49,581 nucleotides of DNA from Lachnospiraceae bacterium (lineage in GTDB: Bacteria > Bacillota > Clostridia > Lachnospirales > Lachnospiraceae), in assembly GCA_017619635.1 (NCBI GenBank), contig JAFZRZ010000034.1:1-49581 (forward strand), written 5' to 3'. The translations under genes were made by a program, and so were the position numbers. Shown one piece after another: positions 43,085 through 49,581 of the stretch. Positions within the stretch are counted from its first letter, which is position 1, and each line of letters begins with the position of its first letter. The notes beneath the pieces were generated by a model, which was not told the DNA's origin, searched no databases, and was given only the letters and a program-made list of their open reading frames with translations.

Positions 43085-44115
43085 AAATACTGGTACTTGC
43101 CGGTGGAACGAGCACAGAGAGAGATGTGTCATTTGCCACAGGTAAAAATGTTTATGGTGCATTAAAGAAGAACGGACATAAGGCGATCATCGTAGATCCC
43201 TACATGGGCTATGAAGGTGATACAGACGGTCTGTTTGACAGGGATATAGACTGGAGTTCAAAGATCGAGGCCATAAAGGAGGATAATCCGGATATAGAAG
43301 CTGTTAAGGCACTTCGCGATCCTTCCTATACAGGCTTTTTCGGACCCAACGTGATAAAGCTGTGTAAAGAAGCAGATGTTGTCTTTATGGCTCTGCACGG
43401 AGAAAACGGTGAGAACGGAAAGATACAGGCTGCATTCGATCTTGAAGGCATATGCTATACGGGAACCGACACACTCAGTTCGGCAGTATGCCTTAACAAG
43501 GGCATGGCTAAGGAAGTAATGGCATACAACGGCATAACCACTCCCAAGGGTGTGCACATATATAAGGGTGAAGATACATCAAACACTGTTGGATATCCCT
43601 GTGTCGTTAAATCGTGCTGCGGCGGTTCAAGTGTCGGTGTAACGATCGTTAATGAGGAGGCTGCTTACGAGGCCGCTATAAAAGAGGGATTTAAGTATGA
43701 CGATGAAGTCATCGTTGAGGAATATATAAAGGGAAGAGAATTCTCTGTAGGTGTCATCGAGGGAAAAGCACTTCCTGTGATAGAGATAGCTCCTCTTAGC
43801 GGATTTTATGATTATAAGAACAAATATCAGGCGGGAGCAACGATCGAGACATGCCCTGCACAGATAGATGATAACAAGACAAAAGAAATGCAGATGTATG
43901 CAGAGAGAGCATTTAAGGCATTAAGACTTCGTGATTATGCAAGAATGGATTTCATAATGTCAGACGGCGGAAAGATCTACTGCCTGGAAGCAAATACACT
44001 TCCCGGAATGACCAGCACCTCACTCATCCCACAGGAAGCAAATGCAATAGGAATGAGCTTTGAACAGCTTATAGAAAAGATCGCCATGATGGCCTATAAC
44101 AGAAACAGGAAATAA
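43081..44115 (+). CDS. ddl: D-alanine--D-alanine ligase
   Basis: Cytoplasmic ATP-grasp ligase that makes D-Ala-D-Ala for the peptidoglycan stem. ALHGENGENGKIQAAFDLEGICYTGTD, KSCCGGSSVGV and LEANTLPGMTSTSLIPQEA are the family motifs. A Tyr stands in FYDYKNKYQ at the position that differs in D-lactate ligases, so the depsipeptide (vancomycin-resistance) form is unlikely. Length is 344 residues, normal. Start overlaps the lipoprotein stop (ATGA) and GGAGGAAAAAC gives the ribosome site. It precedes murF by 6 bp. Confidence 0.95.
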   Translation: MKILVLAGGTSTERDVSFATGKNVYGALKKNGHKAIIVDPYMGYEGDTDGLFDRDIDWSSKIEAIKEDNPDIEAVKALRDPSYTGFFGPNVIKLCKEADVVFMALHGENGENGKIQAAFDLEGICYTGTDTLSSAVCLNKGMAKEVMAYNGITTPKGVHIYKGEDTSNTVGYPCVVKSCCGGSSVGVTIVNEEAAYEAAIKEGFKYDDEVIVEEYIKGREFSVGVIEGKALPVIEIAPLSGFYDYKNKYQAGATIETCPAQIDDNKTKEMQMYAERAFKALRLRDYARMDFIMSDGGKIYCLEANTLPGMTSTSLIPQEANAIGMSFEQLIEKIAMMAYNRNRK

Positions 44116-44121
44116 ACACAA

Positions 44122-45522
44122 ATGTTAAATTTAGAATTAATTAATGTGATAGATGCCTGTGGCGGCAAGATATACCTGCCGGAGGGCAAAACCATTGAAG
44201 AATACAGCAATAAAAGGCCTGAAGGGGTGGTCCTTGATTCAAGAGAAGTGAAGAAGGATTACATCTTTGTCGCATATAAAGGCGAGAGAGTGGACGGTCA
44301 TGATTTTATACCCCAGGTCATTGGAAAAGGAGCCATGGCAGTCATATGCGAAAGGGTTCCCAATGATGTTGTATGTCCATGTATAAAGGTTGAGGACAGC
44401 CTTAAAGCACTTACGGATATAGCGGCTTATTACAGGGAAAAGATGAATATAATAACGGTCGGTATTGTTGGAAGCGTCGGAAAGACCAGCACCAAAGAGA
44501 TGGTCGCCGGAGTGCTTTCACAGAAATACCGGGTGATGAAAGGTCTTGGAAATCATAACAACCTTTTGGGACTTTCTCTGGAGATATTAAGACTGACATC
44601 GGATATCGACATGGCAGTCCTTGAGATGGGTATAAGTGATTTTGGTGAGATGAGGAGACTCGCCAAACTGGTAAGACCAAACACGGTTGTATTCACAAAT
44701 ATCGGAGAATGTCATCTGGAGTTTCTCGGAGACAGAGACGGAGTCTTAAAGGCAAAGACCGAGTGTTTTGAATATATGGATCCTGAAGGATATGTTGTCC
44801 TTAACGGTCTGGACGACAAGCTTGCGACAATAAGCGAGGTCAATGGCAAAAAACCTGTAAGATGCGGTGCAAAAGATCAGGATGTTTATGCTGAGGATAT
44901 AAAGGTATCGGGTGTCTACGGCTCCACATTTACCTTAAACATCAGTATTGGAGAAAATGAGACCGGTAAGGTGCATACAGGCATGCCCGGTGCACATATG
45001 GTCGGCAATGCACTTGAAGCTGCGGCAGTCGGAAAGATATACGGCCTTACATTTGATGAGATCGCAAAAGGTATAGAGGAAACCAGATCTCTCCCCGGAA
45101 GATCCAATATCATAGATACGAGCAGATATCTTATAATCGATGACTGTTATAATGCAAACGGCGCATCTATGAGAGCAGCCATAGATCTTTTAAGTACAGC
45201 AAACGGACGAAAAGTAGCCATACTCGGCGATATGTATGAACTTGGTGAGCGTTCTGATGAGATACATAAAGAAACCGGAGCATATGCGGTTTCAAAAGGC
45301 ATAGAAGTACTTCTGTGCGTGGGTAAGAACTCAAAGAGCATGTATGAGGCCGCTATGGGCTCGCTTATGTGCGAGATGCAGAGCATTTCCTACTTTGAGA
45401 CTGTGGATGAGCTCAAAAAAAGACTCCCTTCCATTCTGGAAGAGAGTGATACTGTACTCGTTAAAGCGTCTCATGGCATGAATTTTGCCGCAGTCGTGGA
45501 GTTTTTAAAAGAACTTAAATGA
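44122..45522 (+). CDS. murF: UDP-N-acetylmuramoyl-tripeptide--D-alanyl-D-alanine ligase
   Basis: Mur ligase that attaches D-Ala-D-Ala to the UDP-MurNAc tripeptide, using the product of the gene just upstream. ATP loop GIVGSVGKTSTKEMVAG (near 111-127), GNHNNLLGLSL, and DDCYNANGASMRAA are the family signatures. Length is 466 residues, normal. AGGAAATAAAC supplies a weak ribosome site. It ends 5 bp before the end of the convergent plsC gene, and no separate terminator is seen between them. Confidence 0.95.
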   Translation: MLNLELINVIDACGGKIYLPEGKTIEEYSNKRPEGVVLDSREVKKDYIFVAYKGERVDGHDFIPQVIGKGAMAVICERVPNDVVCPCIKVEDSLKALTDIAAYYREKMNIITVGIVGSVGKTSTKEMVAGVLSQKYRVMKGLGNHNNLLGLSLEILRLTSDIDMAVLEMGISDFGEMRRLAKLVRPNTVVFTNIGECHLEFLGDRDGVLKAKTECFEYMDPEGYVVLNGLDDKLATISEVNGKKPVRCGAKDQDVYAEDIKVSGVYGSTFTLNISIGENETGKVHTGMPGAHMVGNALEAAAVGKIYGLTFDEIAKGIEETRSLPGRSNIIDTSRYLIIDDCYNANGASMRAAIDLLSTANGRKVAILGDMYELGERSDEIHKETGAYAVSKGIEVLLCVGKNSKSMYEAAMGSLMCEMQSISYFETVDELKKRLPSILEESDTVLVKASHGMNFAAVVEFLKELK

Positions 45523-45527
45523 TCAGA

Positions 45528-46262
45528 TCATACCAAAGCCTTGTTATCATCATGCATCTTAACTATTTGAGAACGGACTAGATCGGGAAGAGCTTTTAGC
45601 TGTTCTCTGTCAAGATCCTTTGTGGGAATGGGCTTTCCGTATTCGAGTATAACATGAGCCTTTTTGATCTTCGGGAACTGATTCTCAAAGACAGCTGCGG
45701 AATTGTTTATCGATACAGGCACTACCTCACAGCCACTCTTTGTGGCTATCTTGAAGCTGCCTGCCTTAAACGGAAGGATCTCATCCTCGTTCTTTGAACG
45801 TGTTCCCTCGGGGAAGATAAAGATGCTGATACCTTCTTTTATATAATCGATCGCTTTTAATATGATACCCATGCTCTGCTTAAGATCTTTTCTGTCCATG
45901 AAAAGACATCTGAGATAGCGCATCCATACTCTTAAGGAAGGAACCTTCTCCACCTCGTTTTTGGATATAAAGCCTGTGGGTCTGGGAACATAGAGATAAT
46001 TGATTATTATATCGAAATAACTCTGATGATTTCCTATATATAATACACTTCTGTCCGTGGGTATGTTCTCCACTCCTTTGACGGTGATCTTTGTACCTGA
46101 GAGGAAGGTGACTACGCCAAATGCCCATTTTGCCCAGCCGAGAGCACTCTTATCTCTTTTGGCGGGATTGATCTTACCCAGTATCGCTTCATATATAAGT
46201 ATGGGAAACGATAGTGTTAAGAACAGAAATACAACTATCAGCAATATGATGAAACGGATCAT
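45528..46262 (-). CDS. plsC: 1-acyl-sn-glycerol-3-phosphate acyltransferase
   Basis: Membrane-associated acyltransferase of 244 residues that makes phosphatidic acid from lysophosphatidic acid. The H(x)4D active-site motif is NHQSYFD (near 78-84), and FPEGTRSKNEDEILPFKAGSF (near 150-170) is the substrate-binding motif. One N-terminal hydrophobic helix (residues 2-25) would anchor it. GGAG lies 6 bp upstream of the ATG, directly after the T-run of the leader terminator. It is convergent with murF and divergent from pyrC. Confidence 0.93.
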   Translation of the reverse strand: MIRFIILLIVVFLFLTLSFPILIYEAILGKINPAKRDKSALGWAKWAFGVVTFLSGTKITVKGVENIPTDRSVLYIGNHQSYFDIIINYLYVPRPTGFISKNEVEKVPSLRVWMRYLRCLFMDRKDLKQSMGIILKAIDYIKEGISIFIFPEGTRSKNEDEILPFKAGSFKIATKSGCEVVPVSINNSAAVFENQFPKIKKAHVILEYGKPIPTKDLDREQLKALPDLVRSQIVKMHDDNKALV

Positions 46263-46273
46263 TATTTACTCCA

Positions 46274-46297
46274 TAAAAACGGCACGATCCCGTGCCG
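46274..46297 (-). terminator. Terminator-like hairpin in the plsC leader
   Basis: On the minus strand CGGCACG-GGAT-CGTGCCG is a perfect 7-bp GC-rich stem followed by TTTTTATGGAG. The T-run ends next to the plsC ribosome site. On the plus strand no T-run follows, so it acts only toward plsC. No leftward gene lies upstream for it to terminate, so it may be an attenuator. Confidence 0.65.
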
Positions 46298-46321
46298 GTA
46301 TTTGTCCTTATTGACAATGTA

Positions 46322-46350
46322 ATTATATCGCAAGAGCTTATAGGAGACAA
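46322..46350 (-). promoter_or_regulatory. Candidate plsC promoter
   Basis: On the minus strand TTGTCT (46350-46345), a 17-bp spacer and a perfect TATAAT (46327-46322). It would place the terminator-like hairpin inside the transcript and overlaps the pyrC ribosome site. Confidence 0.5.
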
Positions 46351-46351
46351 T

Positions 46352-47635
46352 ATGATACTATTAAAAAACGGAAGGGTGATAGATCCTTCAACAAATACGG
46401 ACATGATCGCGGATGTCCTCATAAAAGATGATAAGATAGCAAAGATCGAGCCAAATATCGTGCTTTCAGAGGCAAAAGACGTTGAAGTCTATGACTGCAC
46501 AGGATGTGTTGTGGGCCCGGGACTTGTGGATATCCACGTGCATTTCAGGGATCCTGGATTCACATACAAGGAGGATATCTTCAGTGGTGCCAGGTGTGCG
46601 GCCGCAGGTGGAGTAACATCTGTTATATTAATGGCGAACACAAAACCCACCGTAGATACGCCTGAAACGCTTGAATACATACTTGATAAAGCAAAACAGA
46701 CTGATATCCATATATATACCTGCGCAAATATCACAAAGGGCATGCAGGGTAAGGAACTGACGGATTTTGAAGCATTAAAGAGCCTTGGAGCCATAGGTTT
46801 TACCGATGACGGCGTTCCCATCATGGATGAAGAGCTTGTTATCAAGGCCATGAAAGAGGCTGTCAAAACTGATTCTGTGTTAAGCTTTCATGAGGAAGAT
46901 CCTTCCTATATAGAGAATAACGGTGTTAACCGCGGAAAAGCTTCCGAGTTCTACGGGATAGGCGGAAGTGACAGAAATGCTGAGATTTCAATGGTTAAAA
47001 GAGATATCGGGCTTGCGATAAAAACCGGTGCAAAGATCAATATCCAGCATATTTCCGCAAAAGAAACGCTTGATGCGATAAGGGATGCAAAGAAAAGGTG
47101 TGACGGTGAACAGCTGATATATGCTGAAGCCACACCCCATCATATCGCTTTGACCGAAGAAGCGACCATTAGATACAAAACAAACGCAAAAATGAACCCT
47201 CCTCTTCGAACAGATGAGGACAGAAGAGCCATAATCGAGGCGATAAAGGATGATACGATCGATTTTATAGCAACGGATCATGCTCCGCATGCTGTTGAGG
47301 AGAAAGAAAAAGAGATCACAAATGCGCCGAGCGGAATCCTGGGTCTGGAGACCTCTTTACCGGTCATTTATGATGTTCTGGTCAAAGAAAACGGAATTTC
47401 CTGGATGAAAGTTTTTTGCAAGATGAGCCTAAATCCTGCAAGATTATATGAAATAAATGCAGGAAAACTTGCAAAAAACGAAATAGCAGATGTTGTTGTT
47501 TTTGACGAAAAAGCACCCTGGAAGTATGAAAAAACGATGTCAAAATCGAAGAACAGCCCGTTTTTGGGGCATGAATTCGGTGGTAAAATTGCACTAACAA
47601 TAAGTGCAGGAAAAGTGGTATATAACAACATCTAA
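46352..47635 (+). CDS. pyrC: Dihydroorotase
   Basis: Zinc enzyme that closes carbamoyl aspartate to dihydroorotate in pyrimidine synthesis. DIHVHFRDPG (near 59-68) carries the metal-binding HxH and the substrate Arg. Further motifs are GVTSVILMANTKP, a catalytic Asp in FIATDHAPHAVEEKE and the Asn/His pair in INIQHISAKE. Start ATG 46352 follows TAGGAG; an ATG at 46292 adds 20 residues without a site. Length is 427 residues, normal. It leads pyrC-pyrK-pyrD in the same direction. Confidence 0.95.
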   Translation: MILLKNGRVIDPSTNTDMIADVLIKDDKIAKIEPNIVLSEAKDVEVYDCTGCVVGPGLVDIHVHFRDPGFTYKEDIFSGARCAAAGGVTSVILMANTKPTVDTPETLEYILDKAKQTDIHIYTCANITKGMQGKELTDFEALKSLGAIGFTDDGVPIMDEELVIKAMKEAVKTDSVLSFHEEDPSYIENNGVNRGKASEFYGIGGSDRNAEISMVKRDIGLAIKTGAKINIQHISAKETLDAIRDAKKRCDGEQLIYAEATPHHIALTEEATIRYKTNAKMNPPLRTDEDRRAIIEAIKDDTIDFIATDHAPHAVEEKEKEITNAPSGILGLETSLPVIYDVLVKENGISWMKVFCKMSLNPARLYEINAGKLAKNEIADVVVFDEKAPWKYEKTMSKSKNSPFLGHEFGGKIALTISAGKVVYNNI

Positions 47636-47699
47636 CACCAATATCTTGCAATTATTATAATTGAACATACAATATATAGAAAGAACAGGTATAACAAAC

Positions 47700-48500
47700 A
47701 TGAAGAAGAAAGCATACGGATTTGTTATAAGAAGTGAGGAGATATCTACTGATATCTACAGCATGTGGATAGAGACTGATCTGGCAAAAGATGCAAACCC
47801 GGGACAGTTTGTCGGAGTTTTCACTTCGGATAAGTCAGCACTGCTTCCCAGACCGATAAGCATCTGCGAGGTCGACCGTGACAAAACAGCCTTAAGACTT
47901 GTTTACAGGATCGCGGGAGAGGGTACAAGACAGTTCTCACATTATCAGGCAGGAAGAAGAGTGGCTCTCCTTGGAGTTTTGGGTAACGGTTTTCCTTATG
48001 AAAAAGCAGAAGGAAAACATGCAGTCCTCATGGGCGGAGGTATCGGAATACCGCCTGTTTTGGAGCTTGCAAAGAAGCTTAGCGGCAACGGCAAAGAAAG
48101 CGCTCCGATAGCCCAGAAAGTAAGCTGTATCGTGGGTTACAGAAACAGCGATACCTTCTTATTAGAGGAACTGCAGCAGTATGCAGACGTATATGTTGCG
48201 ACCGAGGACGGAAGCCTTGGAACAAAGGGAAATGTCATTGATGCACTTGAAAACAACAAATTAAATCCAGATATAATATATGCGTGCGGACCCATGCCAA
48301 TGTTAAGAGGCATAAAAAACTGGGCTGAACCCAAGGAAATCGAGGCATATATATCACTGGAAGAGCGCATGGCGTGCGGCGTTGGAGCATGTCTTGGCTG
48401 TGTATGCATAACAAAGGAAGTGGACCATCACAGCCATGTGAACAATACAAGGATATGTACGGACGGCCCCGTGTTTGACAGCAGGGAGGTGATGATATAA
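47700..48500 (+). CDS. pyrK: Dihydroorotate dehydrogenase B, electron transfer subunit
   Basis: Flavin and Fe-S subunit that passes electrons from the PyrD subunit to NAD. FAD-binding RPISICEV (near 54-61) and the NAD/FAD region LMGGGIGIPPVLELAKKL are visible. The [2Fe-2S] ligands read from CGVGACLGCVC (near 225-235) with a fourth Cys in RICTDGP. I use ATG 47700 (266 residues), since an upstream ATG at 47661 lacks a ribosome site; AACAGGTATAAC is only a weak site. The short gap after pyrC contains an AT-rich palindrome (47649-47663, CAATTATTATAATTG) that includes a TATAAT, but without a -35. Confidence 0.95.
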   Translation: MKKKAYGFVIRSEEISTDIYSMWIETDLAKDANPGQFVGVFTSDKSALLPRPISICEVDRDKTALRLVYRIAGEGTRQFSHYQAGRRVALLGVLGNGFPYEKAEGKHAVLMGGGIGIPPVLELAKKLSGNGKESAPIAQKVSCIVGYRNSDTFLLEELQQYADVYVATEDGSLGTKGNVIDALENNKLNPDIIYACGPMPMLRGIKNWAEPKEIEAYISLEERMACGVGACLGCVCITKEVDHHSHVNNTRICTDGPVFDSREVMI

Positions 48501-49405
48501 TGGCAAAGATGAATGTTAATATAGCCGGAGTAGAGTTTAAGAATCCTGTTGTTACAGCATCGGGAACATTCGGTTCGGGAATGGAATACGGCGAGTTTGT
48601 CGATCTTAACAGACTTGGCGGAGTTGTGACCAAAGGTGTTGCAAACGTTCCGTGGCCCGGAAATCCGACACCAAGGGTAGCCGAGGTCTACGGCGGAATG
48701 TTAAATGCGATAGGTCTCCAGAATCCCGGTGTGGATGTATTTATTGAAAGAGATCTTGAATTTTTGAAGGATTACGATACAAATGTGATAGTAAATGTCT
48801 GCGGAAAATCAGTTTCCGATTATCTCGAGGTCGTTGAGAGATTAAATGATAAAAATGTGGACATGATGGAGATAAACATCTCATGTCCCAATGTTAAGGA
48901 AGGAGCTATCGCTTTCGGACAGAAAGCAGAATCGGTGTTTGATATCACAAAGAGGATCAAGGATGTCGCAAAGAAGCCTGTTATAATGAAGCTCAGTCCT
49001 AATGTGACAGACATAACAGAGATGGCACGTGCTGCTGAAGCGGGAGGAGCGGATGCGATATCGCTCATCAATACGATAACCGGTATGAAGATCGATATAA
49101 ACAGAAGAAAGTGCGTCCTTGCAAATAAGACAGGAGGAATGTCGGGACCTGCGATAAAACCTGTAGCGGTAAGAATGGTATATCAGTGCGCAAAAGCCGT
49201 TAAGATACCGATCATAGGCATGGGAGGAATCGCAAATGCTGAGGATGCGATCGAATTCTTAATGGCAGGTGCAACGGCAGTGGCCGCAGGTGCGATGAAT
49301 TTCGTAAATCCTTACCTTACCGAAGAACTTGTTGACGGTATCGGGGCATTCCTTGATAAGAATAATATAGAAGATATCCATGAGATCATAGGATGCGTCG
49401 AATAA
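48500..49405 (+). CDS. pyrD: Dihydroorotate dehydrogenase B, catalytic subunit
   Basis: FMN enzyme that oxidises dihydroorotate to orotate, as the partner of PyrK. NPVVTASGTFGSGMEYGEF at the start, the catalytic Cys in INISCPNVKEG (near 132), FMN-binding GMGGIANAEDAIEFLMAGATAV and NFVNPYL are class 1B features. Length is 301 residues, as usual. Its ATG shares one base with the pyrK stop, so the pair is translationally coupled. A terminator follows at 49470. Confidence 0.96.
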   Translation: MAKMNVNIAGVEFKNPVVTASGTFGSGMEYGEFVDLNRLGGVVTKGVANVPWPGNPTPRVAEVYGGMLNAIGLQNPGVDVFIERDLEFLKDYDTNVIVNVCGKSVSDYLEVVERLNDKNVDMMEINISCPNVKEGAIAFGQKAESVFDITKRIKDVAKKPVIMKLSPNVTDITEMARAAEAGGADAISLINTITGMKIDINRRKCVLANKTGGMSGPAIKPVAVRMVYQCAKAVKIPIIGMGGIANAEDAIEFLMAGATAVAAGAMNFVNPYLTEELVDGIGAFLDKNNIEDIHEIIGCVE

Positions 49406-49469
49406 AAACATGTGTTATAAAAAAGGAACCGGTCATTCCGCAATGTCATTAAGTTAAGATGACAAAACA

Positions 49470-49508
49470 AAGATCTCTATATCAGAAATGATATAGGGGT
49501 CTTTTTTT
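49470..49508 (+). terminator. Intrinsic terminator of the pyr operon
   Basis: A 14-bp stem pairs AAGATCTCTATATC (49470-49483) with GATATAGGGGTCTT (49490-49503) around AGAAAT, including two G-T pairs, followed by TTTTT. Confidence 0.92.
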
Positions 49509-49548
49509 ATAAAAAACACTTGACACGAATGCCAAAATGTGCGGCCGC

Positions 49549-49581
49549 TTTCGCTACTGATAGTATTAAAAGGTAGCGAAA
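49549..49581. repeat. Inverted repeat at the right edge
   Basis: TTTCGCTAC (49549-49557) and GTAGCGAAA (49573-49581) form a perfect 9-bp inverted repeat with a 15-bp centre containing TAGTATTAAAAG. A TTGACA lies at 49520-49525 but has no -10 at the right distance. It could be an operator, or a hairpin in the leader of the next gene, which lies outside the window. Confidence 0.5.

Noticed and set aside
43081..44115. Ddl as a vancomycin-resistance type D-Ala--D-Lac ligase
   Set aside because: The segment FYDYKNKYQ keeps Tyr where D-Ala-D-Ala ligases have it, and no vanH, vanX or vanRS genes are near.
47649..47663. The palindrome CAATTATTATAATTG as a separate pyrK promoter or operator
   Set aside because: It includes a TATAAT but has no -35, and the region is AT-rich, so chance is likely.
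49520..49545. TTGACA at 49520 as a promoter
   Set aside because: At 16-18 bp downstream the sequence is GC-rich (GCGGCC), so there is no -10.
1..49581. tRNA or rRNA genes, prophage, or insertion sequences with transposase
   Set aside because: I looked for these along the window and found none, apart from the group II intron end at the left edge.

Overview
The window looks like chromosomal DNA of an anaerobic low-GC Firmicute, most likely a Lachnospiraceae member close to Butyrivibrio, Pseudobutyrivibrio or Roseburia. This is inferred from gene content and style only: paired GlgC and GlgD, SpoVG, a DnaD/DnaC-like loader pair, a T-box in front of a long eukaryote-like IleS, many Shine-Dalgarno-led ATG/GTG/TTG starts, and a dense run of small GNAT acetyltransferases. 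No rRNA, tRNA, CRISPR array or prophage was seen.

Layout. Positions 1-138 hold the 3' end (domains V and VI) of a group II intron whose body lies to the left of the window. From 156 to 5834 all genes read leftward: murC, then dnaD, a dnaC/dnaI-like loader, a long-form PRPP synthetase and an AqpZ-type aquaporin. Between murC and dnaD there is a cluster of DnaA-box-like 9-mers, three of them abutting. At about 5.9-6.1 kb transcription diverges. Rightward come glgC-glgD, spoVG, mfd, pth, a cysteine-protease-like unknown, a Bax-inhibitor-1 family membrane protein, a small membrane protein, an MFS transporter and an S66 LD-carboxypeptidase. A hybrid histidine kinase (17618-19939) reads leftward. 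A strong promoter and an isoleucine T-box (20060-20377) precede ileS, followed by glycogen phosphorylase and an aconitase-superfamily hydratase.

From 28.6 to 36.7 kb is an accessory-looking stretch of single-domain enzymes: six GNATs, a VOC protein, an XRE-DUF5680 regulator, a SAP-domain protein, a nucleoside phosphorylase, a methyltransferase and a Nudix-HAD fusion. Inside it, one GNAT (32175-32645) has a dedicated leader: a consensus promoter with an operator-like dyad, a 36-codon open reading frame with its own ribosome binding site, a mid-leader hairpin, and a terminator whose 5' arm can instead pair with the last codons of the leader ORF. This has the layout of ribosome-mediated attenuation and is the best candidate for an undescribed regulatory system here.

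From 36.7 kb on come a heterodimeric ABC exporter under its own promoter, an EF-hand-like protein flanked by terminators, a lipoprotein resembling family 9 glycoside hydrolases but lacking visible catalytic motifs and translationally coupled to ddl-murF, a leftward plsC with a terminator inside its leader, and the pyrimidine genes pyrC-pyrK-pyrD ending at a strong terminator. A 9-bp inverted repeat lies at the right edge.

The genes thus cover cell wall precursor synthesis (murC, ddl, murF, S66 peptidase), glycogen turnover (glgC, glgD, glgP), replication loading (dnaD, dnaC), nucleotide synthesis (prs, pyrC, pyrK, pyrD) and translation or repair housekeeping (ileS, pth, mfd). All functional calls rest on motif reading; no database search was possible.
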